NCBI RefSeq assembly: GCF_002835735.1
Contig: NZ_PISD01000030.1
Coordinates: forward strand, 228,288 to 292,287
Direction of reading: 5' to 3'
Source of the DNA: Cytobacillus horneckiae
GTDB taxonomy: Bacteria; Bacillota; Bacilli; Bacillales; Cytobacillaceae
Length of the DNA stretch: 64,000 nucleotides
The position numbers and the translations under genes were made by a program. Shown here piece by piece: positions 13,680 through 22,949 of the stretch (positions within the stretch are counted from its first letter, which is position 1; the number at the start of each line of letters is the position of its first letter). The notes beneath the pieces were generated by a model that worked only from the letters and a program-made list of their open reading frames with translations, was not told the DNA's origin and searched no databases.

Positions 13680-14972
13680 TTATATTTTAAACTTTGTAAT
13701 ATTATTTTTTAAATGTTCAGCCTGGTCCTTAAGCTCCTTGACTAATTTATCAACATTTTCGATGACTGCTGTTTGCGCTTCTGTTGATGCAGAGACTTGC
13801 TGGGCACCGGCTGACGTTTCTTCAGCAATTGCCGCAACTTGCTGCGATTGTGCAGATGTTTCCTGCATTGTCCTCATTTGATTGTCTGCTAAATCGGTGA
13901 TCGTCGAAACGGACGCAGCCATCTGGTTGACTGTTTTTGTCATTTCTTCGATCACTGCATTTGTGTCTGTTCCTTTTTGCGCTTCATTGTTAGCAGACTC
14001 TACTTGATCTTTAATTTGGGAGACCACGTTTTTCACTTCTTCTTGAATGTTTTGAATGAGTCCGGAGATGCCCTGAACCGCCTTAGCGCTTTCATCTGCA
14101 AGCTTGCGGACCTCTTCAGCAACTACTGCGAAACCTTTGCCATGTTCGCCGGCTCTCGCTGCTTCAATAGAAGCATTTAATGCCAGTAGATTTGTTTGTG
14201 CAGCAATATCACCTACTAATTGGATAATTTGCTCTACTTTTGCCGCATTCTCTTCTAATCTTTTGACTGTCTGTAATGACCTCTGATTTCCTGCTGCCAA
14301 AGTTTCTATTCCTGTAATTAATGAGTGGATGGCTTTTTTTGAATTGATAAGATCATTGACTAATTCCGTTGAGACACCACCTGAGTATTTTGCCTTCACT
14401 TGAACTTCTTCGGCGATTCGAATAACCTCTTCCACTAATTCTGCTGTAGATTGTGTAGCGGCTGCTGAACTTTCTGCACCATGTGAAATTTCTGATATCG
14501 TAATAGAAATCGCTTCAGCCTGTTCTGCTGCTATAGAGGATTCTTTGGATATGGCAATCACTTTTTCATTCGTGGATTTAAAGTTCTCATCTATGCGATC
14601 TACCATCTCTTTTAAACTTTCAAGCATTTGATTAAATGCAAGTCCAAGAGAACGAATTTCATCGTCTGATCTAGATAGTTTTACCCCGTCTTGAAGGTTG
14701 CCATTTGCTGCTTTTAATGCAGTTTGTTCAAGATCATGCAATGGTTTTATTATTAGCCCAGCTGCAAAAAAGGCTAAAATGCCTGACCAAAGTGCTCCAA
14801 GCATTAAAATAATTAAATTAAACGCGACTTTATTTATTGGAATGATGTTTTCAATAAGCGGATAGATAAATTGGATGCATACCGCACTGATTGAATAAGT
14901 AATAACTGCCAGCACAGAGATGAGAAGTACTAATTTCTTTCGTAAACTAAATTTGAAATTCCGTTTTTCCAT
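13680..14972 (-). CDS. Methyl-accepting chemotaxis protein
   Basis: A 430-residue transducer. Two membrane helices (about 12-32 and 48-72) are separated by only some 15 residues, so there is no real extracellular sensor domain. A HAMP domain follows (about 72-125), then a long coiled-coil signalling domain whose hairpin tip reads [27 protein letters not shown], quoted here by its core [18 protein letters not shown]. It probably senses a membrane or cytoplasmic cue, or works through a partner. ATG with AGGGGG upstream. The gene is not at this position in B. subtilis, so it is accessory to the conserved ywl block. Ligand unknown. Confidence 0.9.
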   Translation of the reverse strand: MEKRNFKFSLRKKLVLLISVLAVITYSISAVCIQFIYPLIENIIPINKVAFNLIILMLGALWSGILAFFAAGLIIKPLHDLEQTALKAANGNLQDGVKLSRSDDEIRSLGLAFNQMLESLKEMVDRIDENFKSTNEKVIAISKESSIAAEQAEAISITISEISHGAESSAAATQSTAELVEEVIRIAEEVQVKAKYSGGVSTELVNDLINSKKAIHSLITGIETLAAGNQRSLQTVKRLEENAAKVEQIIQLVGDIAAQTNLLALNASIEAARAGEHGKGFAVVAEEVRKLADESAKAVQGISGLIQNIQEEVKNVVSQIKDQVESANNEAQKGTDTNAVIEEMTKTVNQMAASVSTITDLADNQMRTMQETSAQSQQVAAIAEETSAGAQQVSASTEAQTAVIENVDKLVKELKDQAEHLKNNITKFKI

Positions 14973-14992
14973 GATTGCCCCCTGAAAATTGT

Positions 14993-15454
14993 TTATTCAT
15001 CATTTCTTTGAGGATCGTTCGTGATGATTTCTGCGATTTTTTCTATCTCTTGATTTAATTCTAGAAAAGTTTGTTTATATACCATCAAAGGGCCACCAAA
15101 TGGGTCAAGAATGTCATGATTAATTTGACCTTGAGCATATTCCTTCACCGTGAATGTCTTCCCCGCAGCATTTGAGAATTGTTGTAAAATGGCATGCTTA
15201 TGACTGGACGTCATAACAAGAATATGAGATGACCAATTTACAAGTTCTGCTGATAATTGAGAAGAGCGATGATCGATATGAATTCCTTCCTCCTGCAGCA
15301 CCTGCTTCGTATGTAAAGAGGCATCACTCCCGTTTGCCGCGTATATTCCAGCTGACTTCACTTCAACCCCAGGAAGATTCTTGCTCCGCAAAATCGCCTC
15401 TGCCATGGGGCTCCTGCACGTATTCCCTGTACATACAAACAAAACATGAGCCAT
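14993..15454 (-). CDS. ywlE: Protein arginine phosphatase YwlE (LMW-PTP family)
   Basis: A 153-residue low-molecular-weight phosphatase. The P-loop CTGNTCRS starts at Cys8, with the nucleophile followed after five residues by Arg14; the threonine inside the loop is the feature that favours phosphoarginine over phosphotyrosine in YwlE. The general-acid aspartate lies in DILDPFGGP near residue 115. In Bacillus, YwlE reverses McsB arginine phosphorylation that marks proteins for ClpCP. It sits 20 bases upstream of the chemoreceptor gene and has a strong AAAGGAGG site. Confidence 0.92.
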   Translation of the reverse strand: MAHVLFVCTGNTCRSPMAEAILRSKNLPGVEVKSAGIYAANGSDASLHTKQVLQEEGIHIDHRSSQLSAELVNWSSHILVMTSSHKHAILQQFSNAAGKTFTVKEYAQGQINHDILDPFGGPLMVYKQTFLELNQEIEKIAEIITNDPQRNDE

Positions 15455-15514
15455 AAAGCTCGCCTCCTTTATCTTTCATTATAATCCAAAACTCCTATTT
15501 CACATAGAAAAAAC

Positions 15515-15586
15515 AGGGTACCTGTCACCGACATCTTTCGACAAGCAATGGAAACCTTGTCGAATTATGTAGGTGACAGGTACCCT
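15515..15586. repeat. Dispersed repeat copy B: nested double hairpin
   Basis: A perfect 15-bp inverted repeat (AGGGTACCTGTCACC at 15515-15529, GGTGACAGGTACCCT at 15572-15586) encloses a second perfect inverted repeat (TTCGACAAG 15537-15545, CTTGTCGAA 15556-15564). On the minus strand the outer stem is followed by GTTTTTTC, so it could also end the mntP transcript. It shares the GGTACCTGTCACC core with copies at 23691 and 55859. Confidence 0.8.
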
Positions 15587-15596
15587 AAAAAACATT

Positions 15597-16145
15597 CTAG
15601 AGCAGGAGTTTGATGCCGAAGGCTAGGAGAATGCCGCCTCCTAGGGATATGCTGTATTTGCCTAGCCAGCTTTGGACTTTGCGGCCCAAGAGGAGACCCG
15701 TCCAGGTTAGGGCCATGGCTGTTACACCAAAAAGCGTGAGTACCAATGCGGTTTTTGCACCGAATATCCCTAGTGTCAGCCCAACTGAAAAACTATCTAA
15801 GCTTACACTTAAGGCAAATATGATTAATCCCATTCCAACAGGAGTAATCAGACTTTCCTCTTCCTTCTTCATACTTGACCAAAGCATTTGTGAACCTAAT
15901 ATAATCATTAATCCTCCACCTATATAGGAAGCAATATCACTAAATTGATCTGTTAAAAATCTGCCGGCCATCATGCCCAGCAATGGCATCATTACATGAA
16001 ACAAACCAATAGTCACGCCGATTTTGAATATTTGCCTATATCTGAGCTTGTACATTCCCATCCCTAAACCGACGGAAAAGGCGTCCATTCCTAATGCAAA
16101 AGCCATTAGCCCGAGCGTGAGCACCTCGCCAAATATTACTGTCAT
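15597..16145 (-). CDS. mntP: Manganese efflux pump MntP
   Basis: A 182-residue membrane protein with six hydrophobic helices arranged as two similar halves. The two half-repeats carry the family motifs [15 protein letters not shown] (about 16-30) and [17 protein letters not shown] (about 110-126), whose aspartates are needed for Mn2+ export. It protects the cell from excess manganese. The ribosome site AAGGAGG at 16154-16160 overlaps the base of a hairpin in the long structured leader (see 16158-16357), so translation may be controlled. B. subtilis ywlD. Confidence 0.92.
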   Translation of the reverse strand: MTVIFGEVLTLGLMAFALGMDAFSVGLGMGMYKLRYRQIFKIGVTIGLFHVMMPLLGMMAGRFLTDQFSDIASYIGGGLMIILGSQMLWSSMKKEEESLITPVGMGLIIFALSVSLDSFSVGLTLGIFGAKTALVLTLFGVTAMALTWTGLLLGRKVQSWLGKYSISLGGGILLAFGIKLLL

Positions 16146-16157
16146 TTCGTCTGCCTC

Positions 16158-16357
16158 CTTGGACTTGCTAATTCAGCATATGCACGTCCAAGCGCGTTTA
16201 GAATCTTGGCAGGCTCACATTTTTCTTATAAAGTTTATCCCCTTTTGGCCACCCCAAGGGGCATACCTCCTTCTATGGCGAGATAAAGTGGTCGGGAAAC
16301 CAACTTTAATACCACGCTTGAAGCTCTTTAGAACCCCCGGCATAGCCAGGGGTTTTC
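16158..16357 (-). promoter_or_regulatory. Structured leader in front of mntP (possible RNA switch or mobile-element remnant)
   Basis: Four hairpins follow each other on the mntP strand: AACCCCTGGC/GCCGGGGGTT (16332-16354), AAAGTTGGT/ACCACTTT (16285-16307), CCCCTT/AAGGGG (16239-16261) and CTTGGAC/GTCCAAG (16158-16192). The last abuts and partly covers the mntP ribosome site. It does not show the conserved boxes of the yybP-ykoY manganese riboswitch. The first hairpin looks like those at IS200/IS605 ends. Either reading is an inference. Confidence 0.4.
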
Positions 16358-16365
16358 GAAACCAC

Positions 16366-16393
16366 AAAAAAAGCGCTGACAACCAGTCAGCGC
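16366..16393 (-). terminator. Terminator after ywlC
   Basis: Perfect eight-pair stem GCGCTGAC/GTCAGCGC with a five-base loop, followed by seven T on the minus strand, directly after the ywlC stop. Confidence 0.95.
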
Positions 16394-16399
16394 CAAATA

Positions 16400-17443
16400 T
16401 CAATTAGTAATGATTCTATGTCCAGCCGCTTTAATTAAACGATTCATTACCGCAGCCCCAACACCCTCTGTTGAAAAAATCTCTCCATAAATAATATCAA
16501 CATTTTCATGATTTAGCTGCCGCAATGCATCGTACAATCCTGATGCAACTGTTCTTAAATCAGCGCGACTTCCGCATGTAATTACTACATTTGCATCATA
16601 ATAATTTTTATTCTCTTCTGTCGTTAGAACCCCTACTGACAAGCCTTCTTTTCGTTTTTCTGAAACGAGCTTTTGCATGAAAGCTCTTTCCCCATCTACT
16701 AAATAAAGCGGAGCATCCGGGGCATAGTGCTTATATTTCATCCCAGGAGATTTAGGCGCTTGTTCGCTGTCCTGAAGCGCCGGATCTAGCCTTACTTCTC
16801 CTATCGCTTCCATAAGCTGCTCCTTCGTTATCCCACCCGGTCTTAATATAGTGGGAATATCCTCTGTACAATCGATAACCGTCGATTCTACACCTACCCC
16901 TGTTGGGCCGCCGTCCACTATCCCTGCAATGCGTCCATGCAAATCCTCCCATACGTGATTTGCTGTCGTCGGGCTCGGCTTTCCGGAGCTATTAGCACTT
17001 GGCGCTGCAATAGGCAAACCTGTTTTCTTTAATAGCGCAAGAGCGACTGGATGATCAGGCATTCGAATAGCTACTGTTGATAACCCAGCCGTTGCCAGAT
17101 CCGATAACGCCCCTACCTTTTTATTAAAAATCATTGTTAACGGTCCCGGCCAAAAAGCGCTAATCAGCTTTTCAGCTTTCTCCGGAACCGACTCTACAAA
17201 TGCTTCCAGCTGAGAACGTTCAGCAATATGAATAATTAATGGATTATCTGCCGGTCTTCCTTTTGCAGCAAAGATTTTACTTACCGCTTCATCACTTTGT
17301 GCATTCCCGCCTAATCCATAAACCGTTTCTGTTGGAAAAGCGACCGTCTCATTTTTGATTAGTTGGTCTGAGGCTTGTATAATTTGTGGGTAACTCTGCA
17401 AATTATCCACAATTTTATCCACCGACCACCTTCTTGTGTCCAT
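16400..17443 (-). CDS. ywlC: L-threonylcarbamoyladenylate synthase (Sua5/YwlC)
   Basis: A 347-residue enzyme that makes threonylcarbamoyl-AMP from threonine, bicarbonate and ATP, the first step to t6A37 in ANN-decoding tRNAs. The N-terminal YrdC domain (about 20-210) has AFPTETVYGLGGNA, the FAAKGRPADNPLIIHI nucleotide/threonine loop and PSANSSGKPSPT. A Sua5-specific C-terminal domain (about 240-347) follows, so this is the long form. GAAGGTGG precedes the ATG. Its first codons overlap part of a DnaA-box cluster. Confidence 0.94.
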   Translation of the reverse strand: MDTRRWSVDKIVDNLQSYPQIIQASDQLIKNETVAFPTETVYGLGGNAQSDEAVSKIFAAKGRPADNPLIIHIAERSQLEAFVESVPEKAEKLISAFWPGPLTMIFNKKVGALSDLATAGLSTVAIRMPDHPVALALLKKTGLPIAAPSANSSGKPSPTTANHVWEDLHGRIAGIVDGGPTGVGVESTVIDCTEDIPTILRPGGITKEQLMEAIGEVRLDPALQDSEQAPKSPGMKYKHYAPDAPLYLVDGERAFMQKLVSEKRKEGLSVGVLTTEENKNYYDANVVITCGSRADLRTVASGLYDALRQLNHENVDIIYGEIFSTEGVGAAVMNRLIKAAGHRIITN

Positions 17444-17656
17444 ATATATCCACCTTCAATTATTATTTCATTTGGATTAAAAAAACCCTTAGATTCTTTA
17501 CTTTTTTGTCATTTACCTTTGAAAGTATAAAAGAAGATGGGGGATAACTCAAGTCTTTATCCACAAATTGTGCATAAACGGCATATTTCTGTGCATAACT
17601 TTGTCGATCTATCCACAAATCAAATAGAAAATTGCAAAAAGAAAGAGTTATCCACA
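17385..17656. promoter_or_regulatory. DnaA-box cluster at the ywlC 5' end
   Basis: Three perfect TTATCCACA boxes (17403-17411, 17557-17565, 17648-17656) and five one-mismatch boxes (17385-17393 minus, 17415-17423, 17569-17577 minus, 17590-17598 minus, 17609-17617) lie within 272 bases. One is expected by chance only about every 100 kb per strand for a perfect box. A DnaA-box cluster next to ywlC is known from B. subtilis, where such clusters titrate DnaA and restrain replication initiation. Confidence 0.85.
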
Positions 17657-18066
17657 GATAAAATATGCTGAATATGCTCAGATTCTAAAAGATTAGCTGG
17701 TAATTCCGCCTGCTCTACCTGCTTAAAGCCAATTAATAAGAAAAATTGCAATGTACTTCGTTTATTTGATGCTAAAAAAAGGGAGGATAACTCCTTTTCT
17801 TTTGCCAATGCAAAAATCTGCTGTAAAAGATATAATAAATCTTCCTGTGCAGTTTCGGATTTCATCGCTAGCGACCTTAATAATCCACAATCACCATGCG
17901 GTTCAACCCCTATTCCTGCTTTTAACTCTCCCTGTGCATCCTCCATCAAAATAAAATGATCTATTGCTTCAGCTACACCATCTGTACTTAAATTGGCTTC
18001 CTTCAAAAATTCAGTGACTCTATTTACATCACTTTGCTCTGCATATTTTACAACACTAGTCGTCAT
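17620..18066 (-). CDS. GNAT-family N-acetyltransferase-like protein (YwlB-like)
   Basis: About 148 residues with the overall pattern of a GNAT fold: N-terminal strand-helix (TSVVKYAEQSDVNRVTEFLKEA), a central GLLRSLAM strand at the acetyl-CoA site, a helix and the terminal FFLLIGFKQVEQ motif. The usual R/Q-x-x-G-x-G/A loop is not obvious, so activity is uncertain. The ATG at 18066 follows GAGGGTG; a GTG three codons upstream is inside that site. The 3' end carries a DnaA box. Position between spoIIR and ywlC matches ywlB. Confidence 0.7.
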   Translation of the reverse strand: MTTSVVKYAEQSDVNRVTEFLKEANLSTDGVAEAIDHFILMEDAQGELKAGIGVEPHGDCGLLRSLAMKSETAQEDLLYLLQQIFALAKEKELSSLFLASNKRSTLQFFLLIGFKQVEQAELPANLLESEHIQHILSVDNSFFLQFSI

Positions 18067-18151
18067 TACGTTCACCCTCTATCATTTTTTATATTCTATG
18101 AATATGAAGGGTCTTAAAAAGCTAGAACTAATTATTACTAGAATCGAAAAT

Positions 18152-18838
18152 TTAACCAAAAATCTTTTCCCACAGCTCTACTAAAAAGAACTTAACCTCT
18201 ACTTCCTCTTCATCTTCTCCTGTATATACAGGATTTTCTTCATTGTCTTTCTCTTGTTTGCTTTCCTTTTCTTCATCCTGTACAGCTAATTTCTCTTCTT
18301 GTTCTTTCGGTTCCTCTTCAAAACCGTCACTTACTGCCACACCATTTGAAAAATCAAGAAAACATAATGGCGGAAATAATACACACCACCAGTTCGCCCC
18401 ATCGCCATCACCAAGTGTGATAAGAATAGCTTCATATTCGCCTGCTGGATAAAGAAACTGACCGTAAAGCTTTGTCGGAAAATCAACTTTATTAAAATCT
18501 GTTTTTACCGATTGATTTGAGCCCTCTTCTTTTACCACTCTTTCGGCAATCTCCTGCACTTCTGGAAGCTTAGATTTAATCAATGTTCTTGCTTCTTCGA
18601 TTGAAGTTAAATCCGATACCCATTCTGTAATATGCTTATTGACTTCATCACGCACTTTCCGTTTTATCGCTTGGTCTTCTTCCATATCGCTATTTGCAAG
18701 AATTCTTAATCGAATAGCTTCGCTTGGTATGACAAGCGGCTCATCAGCTACAACCTCTGTTTGCGGTATATATAAACTAAACAAAGTGCCTAATGATAAA
18801 ATTAAAATATATAAGTTCACGATTACTTTTGTATTCAT
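18152..18838 (-). CDS. spoIIR: Stage II sporulation protein R
   Basis: About 228 residues. An N-terminal membrane/signal segment (VIVNLYILILSLGTLFSLYI) is followed by the SpoIIR domain with AIRLRILANSDMEEDQAIKRKVRDEV, quoted by its core RLRILANSDMEEDQAIKRKV, and the conserved YPAGEYEAILITLGDGDGANWWCVLFPPLCF region (core GDGANWWCVLFPPLCF). An acidic low-complexity tail precedes a short hydrophobic C-terminus. Made in the forespore under sigma-F and secreted, it triggers SpoIIGA to process pro-sigma-E in the mother cell. Start choice between 18868 and 18838 is not firm; no ideal ribosome site is visible. Confidence 0.9.
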   Translation of the reverse strand: MNTKVIVNLYILILSLGTLFSLYIPQTEVVADEPLVIPSEAIRLRILANSDMEEDQAIKRKVRDEVNKHITEWVSDLTSIEEARTLIKSKLPEVQEIAERVVKEEGSNQSVKTDFNKVDFPTKLYGQFLYPAGEYEAILITLGDGDGANWWCVLFPPLCFLDFSNGVAVSDGFEEEPKEQEEKLAVQDEEKESKQEKDNEENPVYTGEDEEEVEVKFFLVELWEKIFG

Positions 18839-18977
18839 CTTCCTGCACCATCCCTTCACTATCCTCATTGTGGTCAGAAAGACAAATTCTTAAACTATTA
18901 AAATTAAAAAAGAATTTCACGAGGGAAAAACTATTATTATGGGGGAAAAGATGCTGTACAGGTCAAGGCTATCTATT

Positions 18978-19004
18978 AAAAAAAGGAACCACAAAGCGGT
19001 TCCT
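18978..19004 (-). terminator. Terminator between prmC and spoIIR
   Basis: Perfect seven-pair stem AGGAACC/GGTTCCT with a seven-base loop followed by seven T on the minus strand. The gap 18869-19140 also holds smaller stems (for example AAGTGTC/GACACCT near 19060) with no gene I can support. Confidence 0.85.
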
Positions 19005-19140
19005 AGGCTGGAGAAACTTATTACAAAATAAAAATGACCGCTCGCTATTGAGCAGAGCAAGTGTCGGGCGGACACCTCTTTCAACACCAGGGGAACCACA
19101 AAGTGTGCCCCCAATTTGAATACCGATGAGCGATGGTTAA

Positions 19141-20007
19141 TTAAAAACCAATCTCAGCAAAAACCATCCGATCTTTACCGTTTATATCATTCACCACTTC
19201 TACAAAGGCATCTGGAAATGCTACCTGCAGCAGATTCGACACCGCTTTACCTTGGCCCATGCCCACTTCCAAGCCAATAATAGCTTTCGGCTCAACAGCA
19301 TTTGGCAGCTCCTTTATTAAGCGGCGATACAGATCGAGTCCATCATAACCAGCAAATAATGCGCGATGCGGCTCATGATCTGTAACTACCTCAGACATCC
19401 ATTCTACGTCTGCATCAGGGATATAAGGTGGATTGGAAACGACAACCTTAAATTTTTGCTCTTTTTTGATAAAGGGTTGGAGCAAATCTCCTTCTACAAA
19501 TTGAATTTCAGCCTGCAACTTTTCAGCATTTTCCTTTGCCAAATTCAAGGTTGGAAGATAGATATCTGTAGCGGTAACACCAAGCTCGGGACATTCTAGT
19601 TTGAGCGTAACGGCTATTGCCCCGCTGCCTGTACCAACATCCACTAGCTTAACTTTTTCATTGAAATTAAATCTTTTTTTCAACCGTTCAATTATACCGA
19701 CAACCAGCTCCTCTGTCTCAGGACGGGGAATAAGGACATCTTCATTGACGGTAAAAGTCCGGCCATAAAATTCTTCATAACCAATAATATATTGAATAGG
19801 TTTTCCCTCTGCATGCATTTTCACAGCTGCTCTAAAACATTCTTCAACCTGAGCTGGCAGTTCTTCACGCAAATTTGCTAGGAAAGTAGAGCGATTCATT
19901 TGCAAATAATGACGCAGTAAAAGCTCGCCTGCATTTTCATCCCGCTTATATTCTTTTAAAAAAGAAGAAGCCCAGTTGAGGGCTTCGTAAACTTTAGCTT
20001 TACTCAT
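19141..20007 (-). CDS. prmC: Peptide chain release factor N5-glutamine methyltransferase
   Basis: A 288-residue SAM-dependent methyltransferase that methylates the GGQ glutamine of release factors. It has an N-terminal helical RF-binding domain, the SAM loop [12 protein letters not shown] (about 117-128) and the catalytic NPPY motif in [18 protein letters not shown] (about 185). The ATG at 20007 overlaps the prfA stop by eight bases (ATGAGTAA) and aligns with Bacillus PrmC; the 12 extra upstream codons would lie inside prfA. The overlap implies coupling to its substrate's gene. Confidence 0.92.
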   Translation of the reverse strand: MSKAKVYEALNWASSFLKEYKRDENAGELLLRHYLQMNRSTFLANLREELPAQVEECFRAAVKMHAEGKPIQYIIGYEEFYGRTFTVNEDVLIPRPETEELVVGIIERLKKRFNFNEKVKLVDVGTGSGAIAVTLKLECPELGVTATDIYLPTLNLAKENAEKLQAEIQFVEGDLLQPFIKKEQKFKVVVSNPPYIPDADVEWMSEVVTDHEPHRALFAGYDGLDLYRRLIKELPNAVEPKAIIGLEVGMGQGKAVSNLLQVAFPDAFVEVVNDINGKDRMVFAEIGF

Positions 20008-21079
20008 TTGATGCGCTATCCAGCTTTGCAGATTGCTCTTCAAGAATTAATGCATCGATTACTTCATCGAGCTTTCCTTGCAAGATTTGATCAAGCTTTT
20101 GAATAGTAAGGCCAATGCGGTGATCTGTTACGCGGTTTTGCGGGAAATTATATGTTCGAATCCGCTCAGAACGATCACCTGTTCCTACTGCAGATTTACG
20201 CTGCTGATCATATTCTGCTTGTGCTTCTCGTTGGAATTTATCGTACACACGTGCACGTAAAACCTTCATAGCTTTTTCTTTATTTTTTATTTGCGACTTT
20301 TCATCCTGACAGGATACAACTGTTCCGGTAGGCAAATGCGTTAAGCGAACAGCTGACATCGTTGTATTTACACTTTGTCCGCCAGGGCCGCTGGATGCAA
20401 ATGTATCGACACGAATATCTTTTTCATGAATGTCAATTTCCACTTCTTCAGCCTCCGGCAGAACTGCAACAGTTGATGTGGATGTATGGATACGTCCGCC
20501 CGATTCTGTTTCAGGTACACGCTGCACACGATGTGCGCCATTTTCATATTTCAGTTTTGAATAGGCGCCATTTCCATTAATCATAAAAATGATTTCTTTA
20601 TATCCGCCCACTCCAGTTGAACTAGTTTCAATTACATCGATTTTCCAGCCCTGTGTTTCAGCGAAGCGGCTGTACATGCGATATAAATCACCAGCAAACA
20701 GTGCTGCTTCGTCACCGCCAGCTGCACCGCGGATTTCCATAATAACGTTTTTATCATCATTCGGATCCTTCGGGATAAGTAAAATCTTCAAGCGTCCTTC
20801 CAAATCTTCCACACTTGTTTCCAGCTCAGCTAACTCTTCCTTTACCATTTCACGCATATCAGCATCCAGTTTTTCTTCTAGCATCGCTTTTGCATCTTTA
20901 AATTGCTCATACACATCTTTATATTCGCGATATGTATCAACAGTATCTTGTATATCCGACTGCTCCTTGGAATATTCGCGCAGTTTTTTAGGGTCATTCA
21001 CAATTTCAGGATCGCTTAAAAGCTCATTTAATCTTTCATAACGGTCCTCAACAGATTGAAGACGATCAAACACAGACAT
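20000..21079 (-). CDS. prfA: Peptide chain release factor 1
   Basis: A 359-residue class-I release factor recognising UAA and UAG. The tripeptide anticodon P-E-T is at about 189-191 ([15 protein letters not shown]) and the catalytic GGQ is at 233-235 ([12 protein letters not shown]). Length is normal. AGAGGTG precedes the ATG. It is directly followed by prmC. Confidence 0.97.
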   Translation of the reverse strand: MSVFDRLQSVEDRYERLNELLSDPEIVNDPKKLREYSKEQSDIQDTVDTYREYKDVYEQFKDAKAMLEEKLDADMREMVKEELAELETSVEDLEGRLKILLIPKDPNDDKNVIMEIRGAAGGDEAALFAGDLYRMYSRFAETQGWKIDVIETSSTGVGGYKEIIFMINGNGAYSKLKYENGAHRVQRVPETESGGRIHTSTSTVAVLPEAEEVEIDIHEKDIRVDTFASSGPGGQSVNTTMSAVRLTHLPTGTVVSCQDEKSQIKNKEKAMKVLRARVYDKFQREAQAEYDQQRKSAVGTGDRSERIRTYNFPQNRVTDHRIGLTIQKLDQILQGKLDEVIDALILEEQSAKLDSASNE

Positions 21080-21293
21080 TCACCTCTAAGTTATTTATTA
21101 AACGAACGTTTATTTTCACCCTCAAAATAGGGGAATTATCGGCACCTATAACATTCTAATTATAGTATAGCTGTTTCCAGCAGTCAAAACCATACCGCCA
21201 CAATATTAGAAAATTCAATGATTATTATTGAAGCAACTGGATTTATTTAATATAGTTGGTTTATACATCATTAAAAGTTGAGGTGCATAGAGC

Positions 21294-22263
21294 TTGAAAG
21301 CGATTCTCTTAGGCGTGCTTGCCGCGTTCTTTTTTTGCATTTACCTTTATATTTAACTCGTCCATGGAGATGGATGGCGGAAGCTGGCTATGGAGCGCCT
21401 CTCTCCGATATTTTTTCATGATACCCATGCTGCTGATTATTGTAGCTTTGAGACGCAACTTACGGCAGGTTTTCACAGAAATGAGAAGAGCCCCAGGAAA
21501 ATGGGTGCTTTGGAGCTTTATTGGCTTCGGATTATTTTATGCACCAATTTGCTTTGCTGCCGCTTATGGTCAAGGCTGGCTTATTGCTGCGACATGGCAA
21601 ATCACCATCATCTCCGGATCGTTGCTTGCGCCACTATTTTACGAAACGATCCAAACGAAGAATGGACCTATTCAAGTAAAAGGCAGAATCCCTTATCGCG
21701 GCTTAATGATGAGCCTGATCATATTAATTGGCGTTTTTATCATGCAGTGGGAGCATTCCACACAGGTCTCTCTTCAAGATATGCTTTTATGCGTGATTCC
21801 AATTATTATTGCTTCTTTCGCCTATCCTTTAGGCAACCGAAAAATGATGGAAGTAACGAATAACCGGCTGGATGCCTATCAGCGAGTCCTTGGGATGACG
21901 ATTGCCAGCTTGCCATTATGGGTGATTCTTGCAATTGTCGCACTGCAAACAACCGGCATCCCAAGTGCTGGTCAAGTATATCAATCCGGTCTTGTCGCTC
22001 TTTTTTCCGGCGTATTTGCCACTGTACTATTCTTTGCAGCAACCGATCTAGTTCGTGGCAATATGCAAAAATTAGGTGCAGTTGAGGCAACCCAATCATT
22101 CGAGGTTTTATTTGCTGTAATCGGGGAAATCATTTTCTTATCTATTGCCTTTCCTTCCCCATTATCTTTATTCGGCATGGGCTTAGTAGTGATTGGCATG
22201 GCACTTCATAGCTATGTATCGACTCTACCTGCCAAACAGCCAAAAATAGAAAGAACTGCTTAA
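21294..22263 (+). CDS. EmrE-type multidrug resistance efflux transporter, apparent frameshift in a T7 run
   Basis: A ten-helix DMT-superfamily membrane transporter of the multidrug resistance efflux family, about 320 residues when joined. The expected N-terminus (LKAILLGVLAAFFF) starts at a TTG at 21294 with GAGGTG eight bases upstream. It then leaves the frame at a run of seven T (21330-21336). The continuation (AFTFIFNSSMEMDGGSWLW) is in the next frame, open from 21319 to the stop at 22263. Removing one T restores a single frame. This may be a sequencing error, a slippage-tolerant gene, or a recent pseudogene. It is the only plus-strand gene between prfA and ywjG. Substrate unknown. Confidence 0.75.
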
Positions 22264-22267
22264 TCAT

Positions 22268-22297
22268 CGTTCCCCTAAAAGCTTAGGGGAACGTTTT
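22268..22297 (+). terminator. Terminator after the transporter gene
   Basis: Perfect 11-pair stem CGTTCCCCTAA/TTAGGGGAACG with a four-base loop, followed by TTTTGCTTTT on the plus strand. Confidence 0.9.
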
Positions 22298-22306
22298 GCT
22301 TTTAAC

Positions 22307-22334
22307 AAAAAAAGACGGCACTCTTGGCCGCCTT
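22307..22334 (-). terminator. Terminator after the lipoprotein gene
   Basis: Stem AAGGCGGC/GCCGTCTT (one G-T pair) followed by T7 on the minus strand. It starts right at the stop codon and faces the plus-strand terminator at 22268. Confidence 0.8.
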
Positions 22335-22336
22335 AC

Positions 22337-22783
22337 TCACTCTGTATAATCTTCCCTAATTTTAACGTCAACATAATACGTTGGCACCGCACGCACTAAT
22401 TTCTTTTGCAAAGCTCCCTTTGCTTTGTTTCGCTCTTCGTCGGAGTTAAATTTATGTTGTGTGTAGACAGTTACATTCATTTGCTCGCCATCAATCCAAA
22501 TAGCGCCCGGCTCATAGTCGGTAAACTTCTCTATCACTCCACGTGCCTTACCGATGTCGCTTCGTTCACTGACTTTATCTCCGTTTGTATTAAGAAGGTT
22601 AGGGTTTTGCTCATACATGGAAAATTCCTTCACATTATCTGAACGGTGACCTGTGCCACTATTGAGTCTTACTGTATTGGTATCATCTAATTTATATTCT
22701 TTATCTGCATTATTTGCTTCATGTGACGATGAACAGCCTGACATGAGTACAAAGAACAAAAAGCCTATCACAAATTTCTTCAT
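22337..22783 (-). CDS. YhcN/YlaJ-type sporulation lipoprotein
   Basis: A 148-residue lipoprotein. The signal peptide ends in the lipobox LMSGC (Cys17). The mature part has an SSHEANNADKEYKLDD linker and a small alpha/beta domain (about 75-145) with WIDGEQMNVTVYTQ and VPTYYVDVKIREDY, the pattern of the spore lipoprotein YhcN/YlaJ family. Members sit in the spore membrane and may affect germination or outgrowth; the role here is inferred. The gene stands alone, flanked by terminators. Confidence 0.65.
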   Translation of the reverse strand: MKKFVIGFLFFVLMSGCSSSHEANNADKEYKLDDTNTVRLNSGTGHRSDNVKEFSMYEQNPNLLNTNGDKVSERSDIGKARGVIEKFTDYEPGAIWIDGEQMNVTVYTQHKFNSDEERNKAKGALQKKLVRAVPTYYVDVKIREDYTE

Positions 22784-22913
22784 TTTTTGCCACCTCCTGT
22801 TGGTAGGTTGCCCAATTTCAACAAAGGTGTTTCAGACAATTTTTTCATGAATTTTGCAGGTGCTTTTATGTAAAGAATATTAATTTATAAGGCGAATTTA
22901 CCATAAAACGAAT

Positions 22914-22945
22914 AAAAATCTGCATGACCGACGCCGTGCAGATTT
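22914..22945 (-). terminator. Terminator after tdk
   Basis: Nine-pair stem AAATCTGCA/TGCAGATTT with a GC-rich 11-base loop and TTTTTATT following on the minus strand. Confidence 0.8.
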
Positions 22946-22949
22946 CAGG

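Noticed and set aside
16158..16357. yybP-ykoY manganese riboswitch
   Set aside because: Expected in front of an Mn exporter, but its conserved loop boxes are not seen; the leader is reported as unclassified.
18917..19114. 65-codon hydrophobic frame between prmC and spoIIR
   Set aside because: It runs through the prmC terminator and small stems, has no ribosome site and no recognisable family.
20589..21041. 150-codon Ser-rich plus-strand frame
   Set aside because: Antisense to prfA; Ser-rich composition is typical of a reversed coding strand.
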